Below, one piece after another: positions 1 to 12,900 of a DNA stretch of 47,460 bases. The stretch covers positions 35,688-83,147 of the forward strand of contig NZ_CADEFI010000014.1 of assembly GCF_902826555.1 (NCBI RefSeq), read 5' to 3'. A program made the translations under genes and the position numbers. The DNA comes from an uncultured Hyphomicrobium sp. (GTDB lineage: Bacteria; Pseudomonadota; Alphaproteobacteria; Rhizobiales; Hyphomicrobiaceae). Each line of letters begins with the position of its first letter. The first letter of the stretch is position 1. The notes beneath the pieces are model-generated. The model did not search any database. It had not been told where the DNA came from and saw only the letters and a list, made by a program, of their open reading frames with translations.

Positions 1-1250
1 CCGGCAACCGCGAACACGTCCTTGTCGCCGCGTCCGCACATGTTCATGACGAGCAGGTTGTCCTGGGGCAGCGTCGGCGCGAGTTTGGTGACCCACCCGA
101 GCGCGTGCGAAGGCTCGAGCGCCGGGATGATGCCTTCGAGCTTGGCCGAGAGCTGGAACGCGGTAAGCGCTTCCTTGTCGGTGATCGAGACGTACTGCAC
201 GCGCCCCGTGTCCTTGAGCCAGGAGTGCTCGGGCCCCACGCCCGGATAATCCAGACCGGCCGAAATCGAATGCCCTTCGAGGATCTGTCCCTCGGCGTCC
301 TGCAGCAGGTACGTGCGGTTGCCGTGCAGCACGCCCGGCCGCCCGCCGTTCATCGACGCTGCATGTCCGTTCTCAACCTCGAGACCGTGTCCTCCCGCTT
401 CGACGCCGTAGATCGTTACGCCCTCGTCGTCGAGGAACGGATGGAAAAGTCCGATGGCGTTCGAGCCGCCGCCGATGCAGGCAACGAGCGTGTCCGGCAG
501 CCGCCCCTCACGCTCCATCATCTGCTCGCGCGTCTCCGTGCCGATGATCGACTGGAAATCGCGCACCATGGCCGGATAGGGATGTGGGCCGGCCGCCGTG
601 CCGATGAGGTAGTAGGTGTCGCGCACGTTGGTCACCCAATCGCGCAAGGCTTCGTTCATTGCGTCCTTGAGTGTGCCGGCGCCGGCCGTGACGGGATTGA
701 CCTTGGCGCCGAGCATATGCATGCGCGCCACGTTCGGCGACTGCCGCGCCACGTCGGTCGCACCCATGTAGATCTCGCACGGAAGGCCGAAACGCGCGCA
801 CACCGTCGCCACGGCAACGCCATGCTGCCCGGCGCCGGTCTCGGCGATGATGCGCGTCTTCTTCATGCGCCGCGCCAGCTGGATCTGGCCCAGGCAGTTG
901 TTGATCTTATGGCTGCCCGTGTGGTTGAGCTCGTCGCGCTTGAAGTAGATTTTGGCGCCGCCCTTGCCGCCCTGGGCCTTCGCCACCTCGCGGAAATGCG
1001 TCGTCAGCCGCTCGGCGTAGTAAAGCGGGCTCGGCCTTCCGCCGTAGTGGAGCATGAGGTCGGTCAGCTCGGCCTGGAACGCCGGATCGTCCTTGGCGGC
1101 GTTATAGGCCGTCTCCAGATCGAGGATCAGCGGCATCAGCGTTTCGGCAACGAACCGCCCGCCGTAGAGGCCGAAGTGTCCCCGCTCGTCGGGACCGGCT
1201 TGCAGCGTGTTGAGCTTGGCTTCGCCTGACTTTTGCTTCTTCGAGGCCAT
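1..1250 (-). CDS. trpB: Tryptophan synthase beta subunit, C-terminus cut by window edge
   Basis: Beta subunit of tryptophan synthase, a PLP enzyme condensing indole with L-serine in the cytoplasm, working with TrpA. The ATG is at 1250 and 416 codons are visible before the gene runs off the left edge. Visible family marks are the PLP lysine K115 in [10 protein letters not shown], the AETGAGQHG loop after it, and the glycine-rich phosphate-binding [10 protein letters not shown] near residue 245. The start MASKKQKSG is followed by the conserved [14 protein letters not shown]. It lies 43 bases downstream of trpF, consistent with a trpF-trpB(-trpA) operon; trpA would be expected just beyond the window. 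No damage is seen in the visible part. Confidence 0.97.
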   Translation of the reverse strand, partial: MASKKQKSGEAKLNTLQAGPDERGHFGLYGGRFVAETLMPLILDLETAYNAAKDDPAFQAELTDLMLHYGGRPSPLYYAERLTTHFREVAKAQGGKGGAKIYFKRDELNHTGSHKINNCLGQIQLARRMKKTRIIAETGAGQHGVAVATVCARFGLPCEIYMGATDVARQSPNVARMHMLGAKVNPVTAGAGTLKDAMNEALRDWVTNVRDTYYLIGTAAGPHPYPAMVRDFQSIIGTETREQMMEREGRLPDTLVACIGGGSNAIGLFHPFLDDEGVTIYGVEAGGHGLEVENGHAASMNGGRPGVLHGNRTYLLQDAEGQILEGHSISAGLDYPGVGPEHSWLKDTGRVQYVSITDKEALTAFQLSAKLEGIIPALEPSHALGWVTKLAPTLPQDNLLVMNMCGRGDKDVFAVA

Positions 1251-1293
1251 AAGCCTGTTCCTTTGCGATGCGGCCCTTTCGGGCCGCGGATTT

Positions 1294-1974
1294 TCATGCC
1301 TCCTTAGCGGCCTTTGCGGCGTTTAGGAAGCGGCGGATGCGCTCGGGATCCTTCTCGCCCGGCCGGCTTTCGACGCCCGAAGAGACGTCGACGATGGAGG
1401 CTCCCGTGAGCGCGATGGCTTGAGCGACGTTTTCGGGTGTGAGGCCGCCTGCGAGCGCGAAGGGCGCCGGGTCGCGCCCGGCGGCGGGACGCACCGCATC
1501 CAGGATGCGCCAGTCGAAGGCGAGGCCATTTCCCCCGGGCAGCGCACCGGGGTCGGCGGGCGGCTTGGCGTCGAACAAGAGGAGGCTCGCCCGGCCCGGC
1601 GCCAGGTATCGGAGGGCGTCCCGCACCTCCTCCGCCGTTGCGACGGGAACCGCCTTGAGGATGGGAAGTCCGCTCCGGGACCGGATTTCGGCGACACGCT
1701 CCGGTGTCTCGTGGCCGTGCAGCTGGATGAAATCCGGCGCCACCTCGCTGGCGACGCGATCGACAAGGGCATCGTCCGGATCCACGAGCAGCGTCACCGT
1801 CGTCGCGCCCCCGCGCGTGCGCGCGTGCTGCGCGAGCGTGGCCGCCTCCGCGAGGCTCACGTTGCGCGGACTCCTGGGATAGAGAACGAAACCGACGAGG
1901 TCGGCCCCGGCATCGAGCGCTGCATCGAGCGCCGCCTCGGTCCGCAACCCGCAGATTTTCACGCGTGTCGACAT
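1294..1974 (-). CDS. trpF: Phosphoribosylanthranilate isomerase
   Basis: Converts N-(5-phosphoribosyl)anthranilate to CdRP, third step of the tryptophan branch, in the cytoplasm. The protein has 226 residues, normal for the family. It opens [11 protein letters not shown] with the catalytic cysteine at C8; the general acid aspartate is D135 in LLFDAKPP; the phosphate-gripping loops are [11 protein letters not shown] and the C-terminal [10 protein letters not shown]. The frame is open far upstream, but the conserved KICGL strand fixes the ATG at 1974. It lies between the lapA-like gene and trpB on the same strand, an order usual in Hyphomicrobiales. Assignment is secure. Confidence 0.97.
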   Translation of the reverse strand: MSTRVKICGLRTEAALDAALDAGADLVGFVLYPRSPRNVSLAEAATLAQHARTRGGATTVTLLVDPDDALVDRVASEVAPDFIQLHGHETPERVAEIRSRSGLPILKAVPVATAEEVRDALRYLAPGRASLLLFDAKPPADPGALPGGNGLAFDWRILDAVRPAAGRDPAPFALAGGLTPENVAQAIALTGASIVDVSSGVESRPGEKDPERIRRFLNAAKAAKEA

Positions 1975-2069
1975 GGAAATTTGATCAACTCGAGTCGAGC
2001 TAGCAATGCGCACGGCCCGCATCGGCAACCTGCGAGCGTGGCAATGGAGTGAACGGAGGAACGAATATC

Positions 2070-2432
2070 TTATGCCGCGTTGCGCTTCTCGGGGGCAGCA
2101 AGCGCCTTGGTCCGGGTTGAAACTTCTGCGTCGCGCTCCCGCATGAGGCGGTCCGCTTCCGTCTGCCACCGTTTCGCTTCGCCTGTGCGCACGCGCGCTG
2201 TACGCCGCCATCGCCCTTGCGAAAGCCACGTCGCCGCGCCGCCGAGCAGCACGCCGATGAGCAACGCCCCGAACAGGAAGCCGTAGAACGGCAGCACCAG
2301 CGAGATCACCGGGGCCTCGGGCCGGAAGGGATCGAGCACGAGCCGAACCGAATGACGGTTCGCGACGGCCAGCGTGATGAGAAGCGCCGCCGCAGGAAAC
2401 GCCGTCAACAGCCAGAGAATTCTTTTGAGCAC
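2070..2432 (-). CDS. LapA-domain (DUF1049) inner-membrane protein
   Basis: A 120-residue membrane protein of the LapA/DUF1049 type. Two hydrophobic segments (about residues 4-24 and 44-68) flank a short loop containing NRHSVRLVLDPF, the usual family pattern. The tail after residue 70 is charged and probably helical (RTGEAKRWQTEADRLM), likely cytoplasmic. In enterobacteria LapA helps control LpxC and so lipopolysaccharide level; whether this homologue does the same is not shown by sequence. It sits 48 bases after ihfB and 95 bases before trpF, in a conserved alphaproteobacterial gene order, so it is probably cotranscribed with ihfB. Confidence 0.85.
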   Translation of the reverse strand: MLKRILWLLTAFPAAALLITLAVANRHSVRLVLDPFRPEAPVISLVLPFYGFLFGALLIGVLLGGAATWLSQGRWRRTARVRTGEAKRWQTEADRLMRERDAEVSTRTKALAAPEKRNAA

Positions 2433-2480
2433 GCTCGCTCCTCTTGATCCGCATCGCGGACGCTTGCGCGCTCCGCTGAA

Positions 2481-2765
2481 CTAGTCGTTCGTGTTGAGCC
2501 GGTCCCTGAGTTCCTTGCCCGTCTTGAAGAAGGGCACGAACTTTTCTGCCACCGGCACCGGAGTGCCCGTGCGCGGGTTGCGGCCCTGCCGCGCGGCGCG
2601 ATGCTTCACTGTGAACGCACCGAAGCCACGCAACTCGACGCGGTCTCCCTGCGCGAGAGCATCCACGATCTCGTCGAACACAACATTGACGATACGCTCG
2701 ACATCCCGATGATAGAGATGCGGGTTCGAGGCTGCAATTTTCTGAATAAGTTCTGATTTGATCAA
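2481..2765 (-). CDS. ihfB: Integration host factor beta subunit (TTG start)
   Basis: DNA-bending nucleoid protein of the HU/IHF family that acts as a heterodimer with IhfA. The 94-residue product has the family core: helix [25 protein letters not shown], the beta arm ending in [12 protein letters not shown], and the C-terminal [17 protein letters not shown]. The frame stays open to 2837, but a TTG at 2765 gives exactly the family N-terminus (M-IKSELI) and has a strong ribosome site, GGGAGG (complement of 2774-2779), eight bases upstream. An upstream start would also overlap the end of sppA, which is less likely. The gene lies 31 bases downstream of sppA. Confidence 0.95.
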   Translation of the reverse strand: MIKSELIQKIAASNPHLYHRDVERIVNVVFDEIVDALAQGDRVELRGFGAFTVKHRAARQGRNPRTGTPVPVAEKFVPFFKTGKELRDRLNTND

Positions 2766-2796
2766 AGCACTGGCCTCCCGGACGGAATTATTATCT

Positions 2797-3768
2797 TTAG
2801 TTTTCCGCAGGTTGCCAAACGGATACGAGTCCGTCAAGGCCGAGTCTGCCGACGTTTGCGGGAAGGTTTACGATATTGAGAAGCCCCCCCAGCGTCGCCG
2901 CGAGGACCGCCCCGGCCGCTTGGGAGGCGCTCCCCGTAACCGAGCCCCACGCGCTTTCGGTCGTAGGCTTCCAATCCACCACCTTGAGGTCTTTCGGCAC
3001 ATTGCGGCTGGTTTCGAGCCACCGCACGGCCTCCGCCTCCCCGCCGATCTCGTCGACGAGCTTGTGCGAGAGCGCCTGCCGGCCAGAGTAAATGCGCCCC
3101 TGGACCAGCCCGTCCACGTCCCGGGCCACGATCCCGCGCCGCGTCTCGACCAGGGACAGGAACCAGCGGAACCCGTCGTCGATGGTGTCCTGCATGACCT
3201 GGCGGGCCTCGGGCGTCGCCGGCTCGAACGGATTGGGCGCCGCCTTGAGGTCGCCGCTCTTCACCTCGTTGAACTTCACCCCGAGCTTGCCGAGCATCTC
3301 GGAGACTTCGGGCCACTGTGCAAGCACGCCGACCGAGCCGGTAATGCTGTTGCCGCGCGCCACGATGTGATCGGTGCCGAGTCCGACGATGTACCCGGCC
3401 GACGCCGCCACCGTGCCGAACTGCGCCACCACGGGCTTCTTCTCGGCCACATCGCGCAGCGCCAGGTAAAGGCTCTCTCCGCCGGTCGTCGTTCCGCCCG
3501 GGCTGTTGACGAACACGAGCAAGGCTTCCACGTGGCTCGCGTCGCGGATCTTCTTCAGCATGGCGAGCTGATCACGGTCATCGGTGATGGTCCCCTCGAT
3601 GGAGACGCGCGCGATCTGCTTGGTGCCGGCGAGCGTCGAGAGGTCGTCGCCGTTGAACATCAAAGCGCCGAGCAGAAGGCCGACGAAGAGCACCGCCGCA
3701 CTGCGCCAGAAGGTGAGGCGCCGGCGCATGCGGCGGCGGTCGAGAACGGCTTCGGTCTCAAGCGACAT
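2797..3768 (-). CDS. sppA: Signal peptide peptidase SppA, short form
   Basis: Inner-membrane serine protease of family S49 that degrades cleaved signal peptides. The 323-residue protein has a cytoplasmic basic start, one membrane anchor at about residues 20-38 ([20 protein letters not shown]) and one periplasmic protease domain, so it is the single-domain form rather than the double-domain E. coli form. The likely Ser/Lys dyad is S123 in AASAGY and K175 in KSGDLKAAP; their 52-residue spacing equals that of Bacillus subtilis SppA. The oxyanion loop [13 protein letters not shown] precedes it. It heads a probable sppA-ihfB-lapA-trpF-trpB run and is separated from rpsA by a terminator. Confidence 0.95.
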   Translation of the reverse strand: MSLETEAVLDRRRMRRRLTFWRSAAVLFVGLLLGALMFNGDDLSTLAGTKQIARVSIEGTITDDRDQLAMLKKIRDASHVEALLVFVNSPGGTTTGGESLYLALRDVAEKKPVVAQFGTVAASAGYIVGLGTDHIVARGNSITGSVGVLAQWPEVSEMLGKLGVKFNEVKSGDLKAAPNPFEPATPEARQVMQDTIDDGFRWFLSLVETRRGIVARDVDGLVQGRIYSGRQALSHKLVDEIGGEAEAVRWLETSRNVPKDLKVVDWKPTTESAWGSVTGSASQAAGAVLAATLGGLLNIVNLPANVGRLGLDGLVSVWQPAEN

Positions 3769-3850
3769 GGGGGATACTCCTGGGATAAACCCTTGCGCGC
3801 AAAATAGGAAACTGGCGGCCCCCGCGCAATGGGCAGAGCAGGCAAAAGAA

Positions 3851-3879
3851 AATGCGCGGGACTTTTCGCCCCGCGCATT
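3851..3879 (-). terminator. Intrinsic terminator after rpsA
   Basis: A perfect 10-bp inverted repeat (AATGCGCGGG at 3851-3860 and its complement at 3870-3879, nine-base loop) is followed, reading the minus strand, by TTTTCTTTT. It stands 31 bases beyond the rpsA stop and before sppA, as expected for a Rho-independent terminator. Confidence 0.85.
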
Positions 3880-3910
3880 GTCGGATCAACCCTGGGTAAG
3901 CGTGTGACGC

Positions 3911-5632
3911 TTACTCCTCGTCGCCCTGATCGGCGTCGCGCTTCTTGATGGCGGCCTTGAAGATGTCGCCGAGCGATGCGCCCGAGTCCGACGAGCCGTA
4001 CTGAGCGACGGCCTGCTTCTCCTCCGCGATCTCGAGCGCCTTGATGGAGACCGAGATGCGGCGAGCCGCCTTGTCCGCCGCGATGACAGCCGCATCGACC
4101 TTCTGGCCGACGGAGAAGCGCTCGGAGCGCTGCTCCGAACGGTCACGCGACAGATCCGAACGCTTGATGAACGTGGTGATGTCGCTGTCGGCGATCTTCA
4201 CCTCGATACCGTTCTCCTGCACGGCAATGACCTCGCAGGTCACCTGGTCGCCCTTCTTGTACTTGCCGAGAGCGTCCGCCGGATCGCCGCCGAGTTGCTT
4301 GATGCCGAGCGAGATGCGCTCCTTCGAGCTGTCGACGTCGAGCACCACCGCTTTGACGGTGTCGCCCTTCTTGAAGTCCTTGATCACCTCGTCGCCCGGC
4401 TTCTGCCAGTCGAGGTCCGAGAGATGCACCATGCCGTCCACGCCGCCATCGAGGCCGATGAACAGCCCGAACTCGGTGATGTTGCGGATCGGGCCTTCGA
4501 CCACGGAGCCCTTCGGATGCTGGGTCAGGAACGCATCCCACGGATTGTCCTGGGTCTGCTTGAGGCCGAGCGAGATGCGCCGCTTGGCGGGGTCGACCTC
4601 GAGGATCTGTACCTCGACCTGCTGGCTGGTCGAGACGATCTTGCCCGGGTGAACGTTCTTCTTGGTCCAGCTCATCTCCGAGACGTGGATCAGGCCCTCG
4701 ACGCCCGGCTCGAGCTCGACGAATGCGCCGTAATCGGCGATGTTCGTCACCGTGCCGGTGAAGCGGGCGCCGATCGGATACTTGGCCTCGATGGCCGACC
4801 ACGGATCGGACTGCAGCTGCTTCATGCCGAGGCTGATGCGCTGCGTCTCCGGATTGATGCGGATGATCTGCACCTTCACCGTGTCGCCGACGTTCAGGAT
4901 CTCGGACGGATGATTGACGCGGCGCCAGGCCATGTCGGTGACGTGCAGGAGGCCGTCGATGCCGCCGAGATCGATGAACGCGCCGTAGTCCGTGATGTTC
5001 TTCACGAGGCCGTCGATGATCTGGCCCTCTGCGAGGCGGGCGACGATGTCGGCACGCTGCTCGGCACGCGTCTCTTCGAGCACCGAGCGGCGCGAGACGA
5101 CGATGTTGCCGCGGCGGCGGTCCATCTTGAGGATCTGGAACTGCATCGGCTGGTGCATCAGCGGGCCGATGTCGCGCACCGGGCGGATGTCGACCTGCGA
5201 GCCCGGCAGGAACGCCACGGCGCCGTCGAGATCGACCGTGAAGCCGCCCTTGACCTTGTTGAAGATGACGCCCGTCACCTTCTCGCCCTTCTCGGAAAGC
5301 TTCTCGAGGCGGGTCCAGCTCTCCTCGCGGCGCGCCTTGTCGCGTGAGAGAACGGCCTCACCGAGCGCGTTCTCGATGCGCTCCAGATAGACTTCGACGG
5401 TGTCGCCGACTTTGATCGTGCTGGGCTGGCCGGCCAGGCCGAACTCCTTGAGCGGCACGCGGCCTTCCATCTTGAGGCCGACGTCGATGACGGCGAGGTC
5501 CTTCTCGATGCCGACCACCTTGCCCTTGACGACGCTGCCTTCGAAGACGTCGTCCTTGGCGAGGCTTTCGGTGAGCATCGCTGCGAACTCGTCGCGCGAC
5601 GGGGTGTAATCTTTGCTGATCTCAGCGGACAT
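3911..5632 (-). CDS. rpsA: 30S ribosomal protein S1
   Basis: Largest small-subunit ribosomal protein; binds mRNA and helps initiation. The 573-residue product has six S1-type OB-fold domains. The central four carry the clear signature, for example NITDYGAFIDLGGIDGLLHV, NIADYGAFVELEPGVEGLIHV and NITEFGLFIGLDGGVDGMVHL; the first two are degenerate, as usual for ribosome-docking domains. Length fits alphaproteobacterial S1. The frame extends to 5749, but ATG 5632 (MSAEISKDYTPSRDEF) has an AGGAG site about five bases upstream and the usual N-terminus. Codon use is strongly biased, as in highly expressed genes. The 209 bases upstream separate it from cmk and should hold its promoter. Confidence 0.98.
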   Translation of the reverse strand: MSAEISKDYTPSRDEFAAMLTESLAKDDVFEGSVVKGKVVGIEKDLAVIDVGLKMEGRVPLKEFGLAGQPSTIKVGDTVEVYLERIENALGEAVLSRDKARREESWTRLEKLSEKGEKVTGVIFNKVKGGFTVDLDGAVAFLPGSQVDIRPVRDIGPLMHQPMQFQILKMDRRRGNIVVSRRSVLEETRAEQRADIVARLAEGQIIDGLVKNITDYGAFIDLGGIDGLLHVTDMAWRRVNHPSEILNVGDTVKVQIIRINPETQRISLGMKQLQSDPWSAIEAKYPIGARFTGTVTNIADYGAFVELEPGVEGLIHVSEMSWTKKNVHPGKIVSTSQQVEVQILEVDPAKRRISLGLKQTQDNPWDAFLTQHPKGSVVEGPIRNITEFGLFIGLDGGVDGMVHLSDLDWQKPGDEVIKDFKKGDTVKAVVLDVDSSKERISLGIKQLGGDPADALGKYKKGDQVTCEVIAVQENGIEVKIADSDITTFIKRSDLSRDRSEQRSERFSVGQKVDAAVIAADKAARRISVSIKALEIAEEKQAVAQYGSSDSGASLGDIFKAAIKKRDADQGDEE

Positions 5633-5841
5633 TCGAACTCCTGGAAGTGTGTTGGAATGAATGACATGCCGCACGGCCGCTCGCATGAGCTCCGTGCAGC
5701 GCGGATAGGGATGTGCCGCTGGTCCTCCCGAATGCGCAACGGCGCACACTCGGACGGTTCCAAACCGGCTCGTTCGTGTGGATCTTGTCTCGGCGCCGCC
5801 GTGATGGGCTTCTGCCCGCCACTTGAAATTGAGACGCTGTT

Positions 5842-6473
5842 TCAGCGTCCCGGGTGGCCGATCTTCCTCTTGATCAATCCGACGGCGGCGTCGAATGCCG
5901 CTTCTATACTCAAGTTGGTGGTGTCAAGCAACAAGGCATCCGGGGCGACCGCCATGGGGGCGTTGGGCCGCCCGGCGTCGCGCGCGTCCCGGGCGATGAT
6001 GTCCGCCAGCACCGTCTCGTAGGCAACGCCCATTCCACGGGCCTCGAACTCGGCAAAACGGCGTTTTGCCCGAACTTCGGGGGATGCGGTCACGAAAATC
6101 TTAACGTCCGCGTCGGGGCAGACCACGGTGCCGATATCGCGCCCGTCGAGCACGGACCCGGGCTCTTGGCGGGAGAAATCCCGTTGATAGGCGAGCAGCG
6201 CCGCCCGCACCTCCGCAATGCGGGCCACGATCGAGGCCGCATCGCCTGCCGCGGTGCCCCGCAGATCGGCGTCTTCCAGCTCTGCAGGGTCGAGGCTGCG
6301 GGCTGTGGCCACCGCCGCCCAGAGATCGTCCAGCCGGAAGCCCCGCCGCGCCACGTCCCGGGCCACGGCCCGGTAGAGAAGCCCCGTGTCGAGGCAGTGA
6401 AAGCCGAGATGCTCCGCCAGCCGTTTGGCCAGAGTGCCCTTGCCCGATGCGGCCGGCCCGTCGATGGCGATGA

Positions 6474-6477
<4 letters not shown>
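5842..6477 (-). CDS. cmk: Cytidylate kinase
   Basis: Phosphorylates CMP and dCMP with ATP in the cytoplasm. The 211-residue protein starts MIIAIDGPAASGKGT, with the P-loop at residues 7-15; further marks are LDTGLLYRAVA, VLDGRDIGTVV with the CMP-contacting RDIG, and the lid segment KRRFAEF. The start at 6477 overlaps the stop of the upstream membrane-protein gene by ATGA, so translation is probably coupled. Gene order aroA - membrane protein - cmk - rpsA is common in Hyphomicrobiales. The downstream region 5633-5841 was inspected and holds no further gene. Confidence 0.97.
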
Positions 6478-8805
<2,328 letters not shown>

Positions 8806-8910
8806 CGCGCCGGTGGGCGGTGATGTTGCGCCGCTGTCCGGGATTTCCGTGCGCGGGAGCCAACTTCGCGCTTGAAGTTTTGAACCGATCGGCCTAATGA
8901 GCCGGTCTTC

Positions 8911-8934
8911 CTGCGGGGCTCGCGAGCCCCGCAG
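8911..8934. repeat. 24-base perfect palindrome before tRNA-Ala
   Basis: CTGCGGGGCT and AGCCCCGCAG flank a CGCG centre, a perfect palindrome 14 bases upstream of the tRNA. It could be the terminator of the FYDLN gene (but no T-tract follows), or a processing signal or binding site. Confidence 0.6.
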
Positions 8935-8948
8935 ACATCCCAAGATCA

Positions 8949-9024
<76 letters not shown>

Positions 9025-9177
9025 TTTCCACTTCGTTTTAAGCATCAATGGCTTAGGCCCACACCCCGGCAAGGGGAGTCGGCGCCGCTCGCTTCGTCTC
9101 GTTCGCCGGCAAACGGCAACAGGTCCATCCGGATGCGTTGACGCGCCGCCGTGCGGTGTTGAAGGCGCGTGATGCGG

Positions 9178-9876
9178 CTATTTCGCTTTGGCGGTTTTCT
9201 CGGCCACTTTCACGAACAGCGTTTGCAGCTGCTTGACGGTCAAATTGCCGGTCGACTCCGCCCCGATTGAATCCTGGAACTGCATCACGGCGATCTTGGT
9301 CTTGAGGTCGAGCGTCCCGTTGAGCTCCGGCACGTCGTAGCCCATGTACTTCAGGTGTTCTTGCGCCGACTTGATCTCGGACTTTGACGAGATGGTTTTC
9401 GCGTCACTGGCCGCCGTCGCCGCGACTCCGGTTGCCGCGAGTGCCGCGGTTCCGCTAGGTGCCGACTGCACCGCAGCAGGTGTGGGCTGTCGAGCCGCGT
9501 CGACGGATCCCGTCGCGGTCGTGCTCGCGCTCTCCTCGGCGCTCTCATCGGCTTTGCCGGTTGTGCCGCTGTCGTCGTCGTCCTTCTTGGCCGTCGAGCT
9601 GCCGCTCCCCTTGCTCTTGGAGCCGTAAGTTTTCTTCTTGCTGCTCTTGCCTGAGGCGGAAGACTTGCTGGATTTGCCCTTCTTCGTCGTTCCGACTTTC
9701 GAAAGTTCGTTCAGAACGCTGAGCCCGCCGGCCACCCCAAGCCCGATGCCGACGCCGCGCCGCTGCGCCTGCGCCTCCGAGACCGGCCAGGCAAGTAGCG
9801 ACACACAGAAGGCCATGACCATCGCGCACGTCATCGCCGATCGGCACCGAGGCCGGTAGGTTTCTGAGGCAATCAT
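9178..9876 (-). CDS. Exported protein with C-terminal peptidoglycan-binding-like domain
   Basis: A 232-residue secreted or periplasmic protein. It has a signal peptide (hydrophobic MTCAMVMAFCVSLLAWPV, cleavage near AQAQ), a Gly-rich stretch GVGIGLGVAGGL, then a long low-complexity Ser/Lys/Thr/Asp linker, and at the end a PG_binding_1-like helical domain of about 60 residues (SAQEHLKYMGYDV... NGTLDLKTKIAVMQFQ). ATG 9876 is chosen because GGAGA lies at the right distance; ATG 9891 is possible. The gene lies 46 bases downstream of the 1848-residue protein on the same strand, so the two are probably cotranscribed and this one may tie a complex to the wall. The domain call is by pattern and the function is unknown. 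Confidence 0.75.
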   Translation of the reverse strand: MIASETYRPRCRSAMTCAMVMAFCVSLLAWPVSEAQAQRRGVGIGLGVAGGLSVLNELSKVGTTKKGKSSKSSASGKSSKKKTYGSKSKGSGSSTAKKDDDDSGTTGKADESAEESASTTATGSVDAARQPTPAAVQSAPSGTAALAATGVAATAASDAKTISSKSEIKSAQEHLKYMGYDVPELNGTLDLKTKIAVMQFQDSIGAESTGNLTVKQLQTLFVKVAEKTAKAK

Positions 9877-9922
9877 GTCATTTCTCCGCATTCTTCGGCT
9901 TCCGCATTTTGGCGAAACTCAG

Positions 9923-12900
9923 CTATTCCGGCTCTTGGAACACGGGCTTGTCGTTTGACGACGACCCGTAGTTGATCCGCTTGTCGGGATCCTTTTTCTT
10001 CTTTCCCACCGCCTTGACAGGCTTGTGGCAATTCGGCGGTGTTCCGACCAATCCGGCAGGGCAAGGCGGTGGGGCCGGCTTCGGCGGCGGCGCGACCGGT
10101 TTCGGCGGTGGAGGCTTCACCGCCTTCACGCAATTGGATCCGCTGCCGCCATTTGCGCAGTAGCAATTCGGTGGCGTGCCGATCTGCTTGCCCTTGCACT
10201 TGGCCACCTTCGGCGGCTTCGGCTCCTTGACCCTGGCGCAATAGTTGGGGCGGATCTCCTTCGTCCCTGGCGGGCAGAAGCAGGCCGGCGGTTGCCCGAT
10301 CTGATTTCCGCGGCATCTCACGGGGGGCTTCGGTGTCGGCGGTGGCGATTGTGTTCTGACGCACGCCGTTTTCGTCATCTTCAGACCGGCGGGGCAATAG
10401 CAGTTCGGCCGCGTGCCGAGCTGATTGCCGGGGCACGGGTAGCGCGGCGGATCCTTGATGATGACCACGGGCCCGCATTGCGTCTTGCTGATGCGGCGCG
10501 TTCCGTCCGGACAGCGGCAGTAGGGTCGCGTGCCGACGAGGTCACCCGGACAGGGACGGACGTCAGGGACGCGGACCGGCGTAGCCGTAGTCTCGGGATC
10601 CTGGGCGGTCATGTTCATGCCGCCTGTCAGTGCCTCCTCATCCTCGTCCCGCGTCGGCGGATCGACGCAGGTCCCTGTCGCGGACGAGAGCACGGTCGGC
10701 GCCGGACACCGGCATTCGTTGCTGGAAGCGACCAGGATCATGCCGCCGAAGCACTGGTCGTCTTGCACCGTCCCGTTCATTCCGCCGGTGAGTTGATCCG
10801 GCTGCGCCGCCATGCTCGGCCCGCCGGTCGGCGGCGGGATGCAGTCAGGGTGAGTGCCGGTCCAGCCGTCCGGGCAGCTGAGCGTCGACGCGGTGTCATT
10901 CGTGCCGCCGGTGAGCGGATCCGGCTGCTCCGTCATGCTGGGCCCGCCGGTCATTTGCTCCGGTGGGACGCAGTTGGGATGGATGCCCGTCCAGCCTTCG
11001 GGACAGGTCTCCGGCGCAGCCGGCTCGAGCGTCGTCGTGTGGCAGGAGCCTCCGGCGGGCGTCGCACCCTTGTCGGCGCTCACGGCCTCCGGTTGAGTTC
11101 CCCCCTTCGGCCCCACGCTCGCGCAGTTGGTGAAAGCGCCCGTCGTCGGCGCGTCGTCCGGGATGCGGATCACGACCTCGTAGTTGTTGTGCTCGCCGAC
11201 CTCGAGACGCATGTGCCCGGTGCATGTGAAAGGCGCTTGCGTCGGCGGCGGAGTGCACGGGAAGTCATCCGCATTGCCGACCTTGGTCAGCGACACGATC
11301 TGCGCCGTGCCGAGCCCGCTCATCTTGTCGGTGACGATGACCGGATCGTCATGCGGGATGTTGCCCGGATTGAAGATGTCGAGATTGAACTTGCACTCCT
11401 TGCCCGGCTGGCACGACTGCCCGCCGGTCTTCGCGACCTGCACGTCGAACGGATCGAGCCGCGCCGTCGCGCAGTCTTTACCGGAGTGCCGCGAAGGAGG
11501 CGCGGTGCCTTCGGCCGAAAGGTTCGCGCAGTTCTCGAGCTCGTTGGTTTGCGCGTTCTTCCATGTGTCGCCCGCCGTCACGTCGACGACGAGCGACACC
11601 GATTGGCCCGCCGGGATGAAGGCATTCTTCAGGTCGCACTCGAGGAGGTTCTTTTGCGAAGGAGCTGACCTGCAGCCCCAATTTCCCCCCGTGCTGTCCG
11701 CGGAAAGATGCATCGACTCGGCTTCCGCACTGATGACGCCGCTCGGCGTGCTGACCGCCTGACCAGGGAGAAAATCGGTGATCGAAACGGTTCCCTGGAA
11801 CGCCGCCTCTCCCTGGTTCGTGATATCGATCTTGAACTTGCAGATCCCGTGCACCGGACAGTGCTCCGGGCCGCTCTTGTCGATGACGAGCTTCGGCGGA
11901 GCCGGCACTCGTGCCAATGTGCATTTACGCTGAGGAAGGGCCAAGATGTCTTTGGCGCCCGGTCCTGTCGGTGCCGTGCCATCGGGTGAAGGGACTGGAG
12001 GATCGAGCGCAACCACGGTGTCGAAAGTGCCGGATAGCCTGGCTCCTTGCGTGTCGCCGATCCTTGCCCGGATGGATTGCATCAGTGTGGTAGCGGCCTT
12101 GTCGCCCGGGAGGGACGGCGTCGTAGCGATGCTGAAATTCAGGGACTGGCCGGGCTCTATCGTGACGTTCGGCACATTGCAGACGCTCGGCTCCAGTGGC
12201 TTGTTGCAAACAAGCCCCTCGCCGGAGACAGCCTTGCTCGCGATGACACGCGAATCCGGGCCGACATTGGCAGTCGTGCCGTCGAAGCCATCAACGCTAT
12301 TCTCAAACTCCAGCGGACCGGACATCGGTGCATTTGTCGTGTTCGTGACGGTAATATCCCAAACGCACTCGCCGCTCGGCGAGCAGGTGTCGCTGCGCGG
12401 CTTGGCGAAAACCGCCACGCCGTCTTTCGAGCTCGCGGTTGGCCGCACTTGATTGGCGACCTCGGGCGTAATCCCTTCGGGGATGCCGGAGAGATTGACG
12501 CAGTTGGCAACGCCGGTGCCCTGGTCCGATGGCGGAACCTTGAACTTTGCTCGCAGGATCTCTGTCTGTCCCGCGCGAAGAGGCCCGGGATGCGAGCAAG
12601 CCATCGTCTTCTCGCCTGGCGTGCAGGTCCACGGGGCGTTGACCGGCCCTGCGAGAGTGGGTTGGGGCGTACCGCTCGGACCCAAGCCGGCCACCATCTC
12701 GTCCAGTGCGATCGGGCCCTTCATGTCCTTTCCCGTCGTGTTCGTGACCGCTATTTCGAACTCGCAGTCCCCATCGGGGGAACACGCCCCGACCGCTCTC
12801 TTGGCAAGCTCGACCGGCTGAACGGGGGGCGGTGTGCCGCCGCCGGCGCTAGGGTTTGCGCCCGGCGTGGCAGGCGCCGGATTTGGTGTTTGTGGCAAGG

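Noticed and set aside
2053-2073. GGAAC followed by CGTT on the plus strand near the lapA-like gene
   Set aside because: The spacing is 15 bases, outside the EcfG range, and it points against the genes there.
10000-11000. Periodic repeats in the tail of the giant gene considered as a CRISPR-like array
   Set aside because: The repeats are protein-level, imperfect in DNA and of variable spacing within an open frame.
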